The notes under the pieces are model-generated. The model worked only from the letters and a program-made list of their open reading frames with translations. It did no database searches and was not told the origin of the DNA. From contig CAJHNH020001105.1 in NCBI GenBank assembly GCA_905116865.2, positions 71,292 to 135,291 on the forward strand: a stretch of 64,000 nt of DNA. The letters are read 5' to 3'. The DNA comes from Candidula unifasciata (taxonomy: Eukaryota; Mollusca; Gastropoda; Stylommatophora; Geomitridae). Shown here piece after piece: positions 55,985 through 64,000 of the stretch; the stretch's first letter is position 1; each line of letters starts with the position of its first letter. The translations under genes and the position numbers were made by a program.

Positions 55985-57747
55985 AGATTTCCCTACTTTA
56001 TGGAAGTGATCCTTCCCTTCCCCCCTTACAGGAATGTACACAATCGTACGGTGGGATGGACTTCATATTTGTGAAAGGAGAACTACCAGATATAGTGTGT
56101 GAGGATAGGAGTTGTGGATTCAGTGAGATGGGAGACATGGCTGGTGGTAGCAGTACTCAGGGCATAGTCGGAGTCAGTTATACAAGAACAGCAATGTCAG
56201 ACAATGGCTATAAGGCATCATCAAAACATGAAAGTTGTGAAACCTCAGAGAACACGTCTTCTTTGATTGAAGTCAATAAAATAATATCTTTGATTCATGA
56301 AAATGTGCAGACACCAGTCAACCAAACACAGAAGTCTGCAACCAATGTTGACCATGCTGTAAATGTGCAGACACCAGTCAACCAAACACAGAAGTCTGCA
56401 ACCAATGGTGTCCATGCTGTAAATGTGCAGACACCAGTCAACCAAACACAGAAGTCTGCAACCAATGTTGACCATGCTGTTGATTATAACAGTTCTAGTG
56501 CTCAGAGAACACACACAGCATTCACATCTGATATGTGTGATATTTTTATTATTGACGGACATTTGAAGGGACACAGTACACCACACACACGAGACATGCC
56601 TAACATGTGTGGTGGATTTGCTGCTTCAATAACTCAAAATGACAGTTTACAATCCCATTGTAAAGCACATTCAGGAAAGAAACCTTATACATGTGATATG
56701 TGTAATGTATCTGTTCCTGAATATGGTAGTCAGACTCAGACACATCATATGAAAACTCATGCAGGAGAAACGTCGTATAAGTTTAATGATTGTGGTGCAA
56801 TGTTTGATTGGAAGGAGCATTTTTCTTATTCTTTCTCTAAAACATGCAATTATAAGTCCCACAACAAGAGAACGCATACAGGGGAGAAACCATACAGCTG
56901 TGATGATTGTGGTGCTTCTTTTTCTCATACATGTAGATTGAAGTCCCACAAAAGAACACATACAGGGGAAAAACCTTATAAATGTGATGTTTGTGTTGCT
57001 TCTTTTTCTCGAAATTATGCTTTGGAGATCCACAAAAGAACACATACAGGAGACAAACCTTATAAGTGTGATGTTTGTGGTGCTTCTTTTTCCCAAATGA
57101 GCAATTTGAAATTGCACAAAAGGAAACATACAGGAGAGAAACCTTATAAATGTGATCATTGTGGTGTTTCTTTCTCTCAAGCAAGCAATTTGAATTGCCA
57201 CACGAGAACACATACAGGAGAGAAACCTTACAAATGTGATGTTTGTGGGGCTTCTTTCTCTCAAGTTAGCAGTTTAAATTCCCACAGAAAAACACATACA
57301 GGAGAGAAACCTTACAAATGTGATGTTTGTGGTGCTTCTTTCACTGAAATATGCAGTTTAAATACCCACAAGAGAACACATACAGGAGAAAAACCTTACC
57401 AATGTGATCATTGTGCTGCATCTTTTTCTCATACCACTAGTCTAATCCGCCACATGAGAACACATACAGGAGAGAGACCTTACAAATGTGATGTTTGTGA
57501 TGTTTCTTTCACCAAAACAGACAGTTTATATTCCCACAAAAGAACACATACTGGAGAGAAACCTTACAAATGTGATGTTTGCAATGCTTCTTTCACCAAA
57601 TCATGCAGTTTAAATTTCCACAAGAGATCACATACAGGAGAGAAACCTTACAGGTGTAATGACTGTGGTTCTTTATTTTATCACAAGAACAATTTGAATG
57701 AACACAGGAGGACACATACGGGAGAGAAATCTTGTAATCCTGATTGA
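55985..57747 (+). CDS. Zinc-finger gene 2, terminal exon (ten or more C2H2 fingers)
   Basis: Probable nuclear DNA-binding protein; the target is unknown. The acceptor is TTTTGTGTGTTTCAG, and AG then completes a phase-1 codon, as in gene 1. No upstream coding exon is found here. The leader shares SDPSL, YGG, FVKxEL and FSEMGDMAGGSSTQ with gene 1, so the exons are paralogous; a VKGE motif fits the SUMO consensus. A 20-residue unit (NVQTPVNQTQKSATN then VDHAV) is triplicated at 56302-56481. Degenerate fingers lie at about 56590-56860. From 56893 ten canonical C2H2 fingers run at 28-residue spacing with TGEKP linkers, from CDDCGASFSHTCRLKSH to CNDCGSLFYHKNNLNEH. It stops at TGA 57745-57747. The exon encodes about 586 residues, with no frame break in the array. 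Confidence 0.88.
56302..56481 (+). repeat. 60-bp coding triplication in the gene 2 leader
   Basis: Three 60-bp units start at 56302, 56362 and 56422, beginning AATGTGCAGACACCAGTCAA. The frame is kept, adding two extra 20-residue units. Only two or three base differences are seen between units. Confidence 0.95.
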
Positions 57748-58345
57748 TAACTGTGGCTTCTCTTCTTCTCAGGAGACACCACACAAATGTGATGTCTATG
57801 ATGCTTTGTTTTCTTATACCATTAGTTTAAAGTGCCGCAAAAGAACACATACAGGAGGAAAACCTTACACATGCTATAATTATTATATGTCATTTACAAC
57901 TCATAACGGTCTGAGATACCATAAAGGTAAGTTAATATACAGTAGAGAAGCCATGTAAGTGTGATGATTATGCTGCTCCTTTCTCTCAAAACAGCAATTT
58001 GAAAAGCCACAGAAGAACACATACAGGAGGAAACAAGCATGTGAGTGTCACAGTTTTGCTGCTCCTTTCTCTCAAAACAGCAATTTCAAAAGCCACAGAA
58101 GAACACATACAGGAGGAAAAAAAAGCATGTGAGAGTCACAGTTATGCTGCTCCTTTCTCTCAAAACAGCAATTTGAAAAGCCACAGAAGAACACATACAG
58201 GAGGAAAAAAAGCATGTGAGTGTCACAGTTATGCTGCTCCTTTCTCTCAAAACAGCAATTTGAAAAGCCACAGAAGAACACATACAGGAGGAAACAAGCA
58301 TGTGAGTGTCACAGTTATGGTGCTTCTATCTTTCAAATAGCAGTT
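57748..58345 (+). pseudogene. Decayed and re-duplicated finger array beyond gene 2
   Basis: From 57775 two finger-like segments (HKCDVYDALFSYTISLKC, YTCYNYYMSFTTHNGLRYH) have lost key Cys or His. From about 57960, four near-identical units containing GCTGCTCCTTTCTCTCAAAA and CACAGAAGAACACATACAGG follow. They are spaced 86, 88, 87 and 86 bp, against 84 bp for a functional finger. The extra bases sit mostly in the A-rich linker, so successive units fall out of frame. Confidence 0.85.
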
Positions 58346-58437
58346 TGAAGACCAACATAAATGAATAAAACCTTAAAGGAGTTGTAACTTTAATATATTT
58401 ATATATGTGTGTGTATGTGTGTATATATATATATATT

Positions 58438-58800
<363 letters not shown>

Positions 58801-58842
58801 ACATATTGTGTGTATGTGTTTGCATTTATAAATATATGATTT

Positions 58843-59824
58843 GCACTCAGTCAAGAACGAACATCACAGCACTCTAGACAGTCCACAAAACTCACCTGTA
58901 GCACTCAGTCAAGAACCAACATCACAGCACTCTAGACAGTCCACAAAACTCACCTGTAGCACTCAGTCAAGAACCAACATCACAGCACTCTAGACAGTCC
59001 ACAAAACTCACCTGTAGCACTCAGTCAAGAACCAACATCACAGCACTCTAGACAGTCCACAAAACTCACCTGTAGCGCTCAGTCAAGAACCAACATCACA
59101 GCACTCTAGACAGTCCACAAAACTCACCTGTAGCACTCAGTCAAGAACCAACATCACAGCACTCTAGACAGTCCACAAAACTCACCTGTAGCACTCAGTC
59201 AAGAACCAACATCACAGCACTCTAGACAGTCCACAAAACTCACCTGTAGCACTCAGTCAAGAACCAACATCACAGCACTCTAGACAGTCCACAAAACTCA
59301 CCTGTAGCACTCAGTCAAGAACCAACATCACAGCACTCTAGACAGTCCACAAAACTCACCTGTAGCACTCAGTCAAGAACCAACATCACAGCACTCTAGA
59401 CAGTCCACAAAACTCACCTGTAGCGCTCAGTCAAGAACCAACATCACAGCACTCTAGACAGTCCACAAAACTCACCTGTAGCACTCAGTCAAGAACCAAC
59501 ATCACAGCACTCTAGACAGTCCACAAAACTCACCTGTAGCACTCAGTCAAGAACCAACATCACAGCACTAGACAGTCCACAAAACTCACCTGTAGCACTC
59601 AGTCAAGAACTAACATCACAGCACTCTAGACAGTCCACAAAACTCACCTGTAGCACTCAGTCAAGAACCAACATCACAGCACTCTAGACAGTCCACAAAA
59701 CTCACCTGTAGCACTCAGTCAAGAACTAACATCACAGCACTCTAGACAGTCCACAAAACTCACCTGTAGCACTCAGTCAAGAACCAACATCACAGCACTC
59801 TAGACAGTCCACAAAACTCACCTG
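58843..59824. repeat. 58-bp satellite, about 17 copies
   Basis: The unit starts GCACTCAGTCAAGAACCAAC, continues ATCACAGCACTCTAGACAGT and ends CCACAAAACTCACCTGTA. Copies are near-identical; one unit lacks CT near 59569 and a few carry GCGCTC or AACTAAC variants. Confidence 0.97.
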
Positions 59825-60279
59825 TTGCGGTCAGTAAAGAGTTTAATTTTGATGGCATGGGTGGCATATATATATTTATGTATGTACTTATATGAAAAGT
59901 GTGTGTGGTTTCTGTATGTTGTCATGATCCTAAGAGGTGATTGAAACATAATGATTATAATAGGTTTAGATTATAATAGGTTCACATTATAATATATTCA
60001 GTTATAACAGGTTTAGAAAGCTACACTAGAAATAGTTGAACAGAATTATATTTATATAAAATCGAGTTGCATTAAATCAAAAACCGATATCACAGCCTTT
60101 CCTCTGTCTTTATCTTCAACAGCCAGGAAAGAGTTCCAATTTAGTTGGCACCAGCAGCAATTATATATACACGTTTATATTTATATATAAAGTGTGATGT
60201 TTAATACTACACATCCACTGGCTTGAGACTTGAAAAGGTGAGGTAGCTAAATTTTCACTTGAAGTCAGAGTACATCTGA
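59825..60279. other. Unassigned spacer
   Basis: Starts with degenerate satellite sequence (to about 59840), then AT-rich sequence with repeated ATTATAATAGGTT phrases near 59955-60020. Confidence 0.4.
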
Positions 60280-60425
60280 CGGTGAGGCAGGGGGCGGCAA
60301 ACAAATTAGCCAGCAAAATGGATGTACACGCAAAACTCAGGTCCAGGTAAAAGCCAAAAGTCCAACTGGACAACAACCGAGTCCTTCTGACGGAATTTAC
60401 AGCCAGTGAACAAAGAAGAAGAAGA
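60280..60425 (+). repeat. SINE-like family C, copy 5 (3' half)
   Basis: AAAATGGATGTACACGCAAA, a GACGGAATTTACAGCCAGTG phrase and the ending AACAAAGAAGAAGAAGAG parallel 27970-28085. Confidence 0.65.
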
Positions 60426-60899
60426 GGTAACTAACAGAAGTCTTTATGGAAGTGAAGCACAGACATGGGAGAACTACAGCGCACAAATCTGGCATGACAT
60501 GCCACATAAAAAGCTCTGGAGATTACAGAAATGTATGCAGACAGACCGCGAAAAAGGGAAGACCTGTCTGAACTGCTACTTACATCAGACAAACCGTAAA
60601 GACAAAGACAGAAGATAAGAAAGACAGACATTTGTGCAAACCTGACTACAATAGCAGTCTGATTACAGACACTGATGTCGGATATGTCTGGAGCCTTGCA
60701 GCATAAGGAATGGATCAGCTTCTGTTGACTGGCTCCATAATTACCTCTACCTAAACCTGGCAAGGACCACACCAGGGGGTAAAAAAGTTATAGGATTATA
60801 ACCATGCAGAATGTAAGTAAATTCCTTGACAAGATCATGGATCTTGGAGGTTGAGGGGTTATCCCCCCCCCCCCCCTTTTTTTTTAAACCCTTGGAGGA
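60426..60899. other. Unassigned spacer
   Basis: Short open frames on both strands lack recognisable domains. A C/T homopolymer junction lies at about 60866-60886. Confidence 0.3.
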
Positions 60900-61250
60900 T
60901 ATTGACCTATGAAGCACACCTTTACTAATGTAGAAGTGTTTGCTTATGACACCAATGAGGGCTTTCAGGCTGGTGTTGAAACAGCTGCAGCAGCCACTGA
61001 TCTCGAGGATGCTTTCAGCAGTTTTCCTTATGACTGGCTCATGAGACTGCTGTTAGACATTAGTATTGATCCAACCCTGATGAGCTTCAGCTTTAACTTC
61101 ACAGACTGACCAGATGATGTAGATGTGAGAAATCAGAGGCTGGAGCCAACCCAAAAAAAGGCTACAGTCACATGGTTCTGGTTCTCACTGAATAACAAAG
61201 TTGTGAGAATGCTCGCACCTATTGCCATTATTTGTGGAGATGGTATCAAA
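60900..61250 (+). mobile_element. LINE reverse transcriptase fragment
   Basis: Forward translation includes TDLEDAFSSFPYDWLMRLLL and DISIDPTLM, resembling the RT motif A region of I-like LINEs (LDLEDAYNRVDY then LLMRLL). Lower-quality similarity continues to about 61250. It is short and decayed. Confidence 0.45.
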
Positions 61251-62169
61251 ACTTATTTTAGCTTGACATTGGAGACAGGCACTGTCACAGGGCAATAGTA
61301 TGGCTTGCCAAACAGAAAGCTACTCGTATGTTAGACAGTTTAAAAAGTTAAAACTTTATAGTTTAAGATTTTTTTGGGGGTTTTGTTTCAGTGCCCAGGT
61401 TCAGATTATAATATGATCAGAAAGCTACACTGTGGCTTTCCATATTGAAATAATCTGCTGGTGTGAAAGTGATAAGATTATAATGATCTTCATGCGCATC
61501 CAGAGTGCTATGATGATTGTCCTCGCTAATCACTAGACTCAGTGAGAATGCTTAATAAAATCCAAACTAGCAAACTCCAACTAGATGGATTGGCCACATC
61601 CTGCCTCAAGAAACTATCTTGGCTGTACACACTGGAATATGCTGGGGGGAAAGGCAATGCAGTGGTTGAATGAGAAAGGAAATGAAAGCACTGACAGACT
61701 TGCTGTGTCTGCAGTGGTTGGATGAGAAAGGAAATGAAAGCACTGACAGACTTGCTGTGTCTGCAGTGGTTGGATGAGATATAACTATGGACATACTCAG
61801 TGTGCAGTGTTCCAGAGACGTTGAGCCAAAGGAGTTGGCAAAGATGAACCACCTGGTAGAAATGGGTATTAAATGATGACAAGCAGGCAGAATTAGTTGT
61901 GGGGTAACAAAAGATTACATGCCAGTCAACTCTAACTGGCCACGTTCAGCATAGAGACACTTGAGATGGTTGCTGCATTACAAGACAGCGTAAATGGATG
62001 AGACCAATGTTCTAGAATGTTGATGTGGACAACAAGTAACAGGTGTAGTCCTAAGAGGTGACTGAAACAGATTATAATAATGTGATATGCATAAGTGAAA
62101 GTGTGAGGTAAAAGAGATAGAGAACAAGTAAACATTGAAGAGAAGGCATGACATGTGTATAAATATTTA
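61251..62169. other. Mostly unassigned, with a 53-bp duplication
   Basis: A segment starting GCAGTGGTTGAATGAGAAAG (or GGATGAG) and ending in CTTGCTGTGTCT occurs at about 61659 and 61712. No gene is recognised. Confidence 0.5.
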
Positions 62170-62525
62170 AGCAAAGTGCTATGTTAAGATTAAACAGTAA
62201 ATGATGTGTAAAAGTGCCAAAGAAAGATATAACAATAAATAAAGATTCAACAATAAACTATAGTAAGATAAAACAATAAATAAAGATTCAACGTGGTGCT
62301 AAAGTAAGATATAGCAGTAAATGATGATTCAACAATCAACTAAAGTAAGATTTAATAATACAGATTCAGCATAGTGCTATAGTAAGATATAGCAATAAAT
62401 GATGATTCAACCATAAACTATAGTAAGATATAACAATAAATAAAGATTAAAGATTCAACATAGTGCTATAGTAAGATATAACAGTAAATGATGATTCAAC
62501 AATAAACTGTAGTAAAATTAGTTAG
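62170..62525. repeat. Degenerate tandem repeat next to a LINE 3' end
   Basis: Phrases AAAGATTCAAC, GTGCTATAGTAAGATATA and AACAATAAAT recur every 40-80 bp in variable order. It ends at the TTAG repeat (62518-62535), the LINE tail on the reverse strand. Confidence 0.75.
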
Positions 62526-63995
62526 TTAGTTAGTTGGGTTATCGTCATTGCACTCCGGACATGTCCATAGGTGCTCAGATCCTCCCCTCAGTATGAACCC
62601 CAACGTCCGATGGCTAATAGTACCAGTTCTATGTTGATTAACAAGTCTTCTGACGTGTCCGGTGTGCGTCTCGTTTTTTGCTGTGCCGATCTTAATTCCC
62701 AAATCTGCCATTCTGGCGAGTGATGTGGATTCACTGCCACCAAAGTCCTCTATCCTTCCCATTTCTCTGAGGGCATTGATAATATCAGCATGATCCATAG
62801 GCCGACCGTCGGTAGTGATAGCGGATCCAGCCAACCTGTCAGCTCTTTCATTTCCATCGACGCCTGCGTGTCCCGGAACAAAAATAAAGGTGACTCCACG
62901 CACAGTGGACTTCTGTAATGATTCAAGCCATTGTCTTCGCACTGAACCTGCCTGAACCCTCCGGATCATACTCATTGAATCACTGAGTATACATATGCGG
63001 GTGTATTTTTGTGTTTCAAGCCAGGCAAACGCTTGTGTCACTGCCATCACCTCCATTGTCATCCTGCTGGTTGTCATGGAGAAGGCACCGTTGGCTTCTT
63101 TGACTGTTCTGCCCGCTGAGCGTGCTGTAAATGCCCATGCGCTTCTTCTTTGGCGTATAACGGATCCGTCTGTATAGATTATTGCATCTGCTTCGTCTGC
63201 ATTTTCACCGATGAGAGCGTTGACCTCTGCATTAACAGTAACAGGATTCTCTTCTCTGCATCGCCTGTTGAATGTGACAATACAGGAAAATGTACAAATA
63301 AACGCCTTAGGCACAGGTATCCATTCTGCACCAGGTATGATGTCGGTTAGGCTGCATATTTGCCTAATAACATCTTCTGCCCGACCTAGCCACGATTTTC
63401 CCCTCTTCAGTCTGTCGCCCTTTTCACTGAAAAGCGCTTGATGCAGTGGGTGTTTCTTATCAGCACATATTTTGAGGTATGCCCGAGCCCTCCACATCCT
63501 GATCCTTTGGTTCATTGTTGGAAAGTCAAGTAGATACCTCATTGCTTCACAGGATGTGTCTCTTGTACATCCCAAAATAATGCGCATGGCTTCATTTTGC
63601 ACCTTTTCGAGTCTTTCAATCTGGGTGGCACTGACAGTGAGGATGGCCAGAGCGTATTCAATGGGTGAAAGGACCAGACCGTAGAATAGAAGTATTAGTA
63701 GTCTTTGCTCGATATTGGAAGCAGCCATAATCCTCATTGCAGATAGACCTTTGCGGGCTTTTGTTATCACATGGTCAACGTGTTCCCTGAATGACAAGCT
63801 GCGATCGAACCTCACCCCGAGAAACGTCATAACGTTGGTTCTGATCAATATATTATCACGCATTTTCACTTCTGGTAAGTCCGACTTGACAATGTGATTG
63901 TTCAAAGAGAACCATGACACTGATGCCTTCGAAGGATTGACATAGGCATTGGAACCATCACACCAGGCGGCGATTCGATCGAGTTCTTTGTGCAT
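62526..63995 (-). mobile_element. I-like LINE ORF2, partial: post-RT region and RNase H
   Basis: An open reverse-strand frame of 489 codons, truncated by the right edge of the window. It would copy the element through the RNase H function of ORF2. The first residues (HKELDRIAAWCDG, NPSKASVSWFSLN) follow the RT active site, which is expected just beyond the window. Next are a thumb-like region (MRIILGCTRDTSC), a linker, and an RNase H with YTDGSV, MTMEVMAV, LSDSMSM and FVPGHAGVDGNERADRL carrying the expected Asp, Glu, Asp and His/Asp residues. The C-terminus ends LWTCPECNDDNPTN. The stop TAA lies inside the CTAA/AACT repeat tail, leaving almost no 3' UTR. This is the best-preserved member of the family, with other copies at 5969, 8690, 28105, 29190 and 44420. 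Confidence 0.92.
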
Positions 63996-64000
63996 TGTGC

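Noticed and set aside
58843..59824. CRISPR-like array
   Set aside because: Units are contiguous 58-bp copies with no unique spacers, in a eukaryotic repeat context without cas genes. It is a satellite.

Overview
The window is eukaryotic, intron-bearing and dominated by transposable elements and tandem repeats. The only gene-like coding units I can defend are two paralogous C2H2 zinc-finger terminal exons, one of which has a matching upstream coding exon. I see no bacterial operons, rRNA genes or functional tRNA genes. C2H2 arrays with TGEKP linkers, I-like and RTE-like LINEs, Ty3-type elements, hAT relics, tRNA-derived SINEs and abundant satellites suggest a lophotrochozoan, most likely a mollusc. 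That is an inference from element types, not a species identification.

Layout. 0-6 kb: TIR element, LINE 3' fragment, two SINE-like copies, a 108-bp tandem repeat and a 23-bp minisatellite of about 2.1 kb. 6-11 kb: an I-like LINE tail split by a hAT transposon with an 8-bp target duplication, then a reverse-strand RT-RNase H LINE relic. 11-12 kb: two adjacent fold-back elements. 12-13 kb: an unclassified repeat that holds the empty site of a later LTR insertion. 14-17 kb: a decayed LINE running from endonuclease to C-terminus. 19-21 kb: LINE RNase H relic, a mariner-like TIR element with a nested SINE, and another SINE. 21-24.6 kb: zinc-finger gene 1. 24.7-30.3 kb: tandem repeats, a zinc-finger relic, and SINE and LINE fragments. 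31.1-37.2 kb: LTR element 1 (reverse strand). 37.5-43.3 kb: LINE fragments, including a truncated LINE inserted in another LINE with a 13-bp duplication. 43.9-46.6 kb: SINE, LINE tail, two more fold-back elements. 47-55 kb: a ZBED/hAT-type transposase relic split by LTR element 2. 55-58.3 kb: zinc-finger gene 2 and its decayed tail. 58.4-62.5 kb: SINE, (TA)n, a 58-bp satellite and LINE scraps. 62.5-64 kb: the best preserved LINE reading frame, running off the right edge.

The two zinc-finger exons share a phase-1 acceptor, a conserved N-terminal block and SUMO-like VKxE motifs, and are probably DNA-binding regulators from an expanding cluster. Both LTR elements keep gag, protease and an RNase H tail but have lost the RT core and integrase, so they would depend on proteins from elsewhere. 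I found no convincing novel multi-gene system. The most interesting items are these parallel deletion derivatives, the fold-back family with a constant 6-bp duplication, the LINE/SINE shared 3' tail, and the zinc-finger arrays eroding at their 3' ends.
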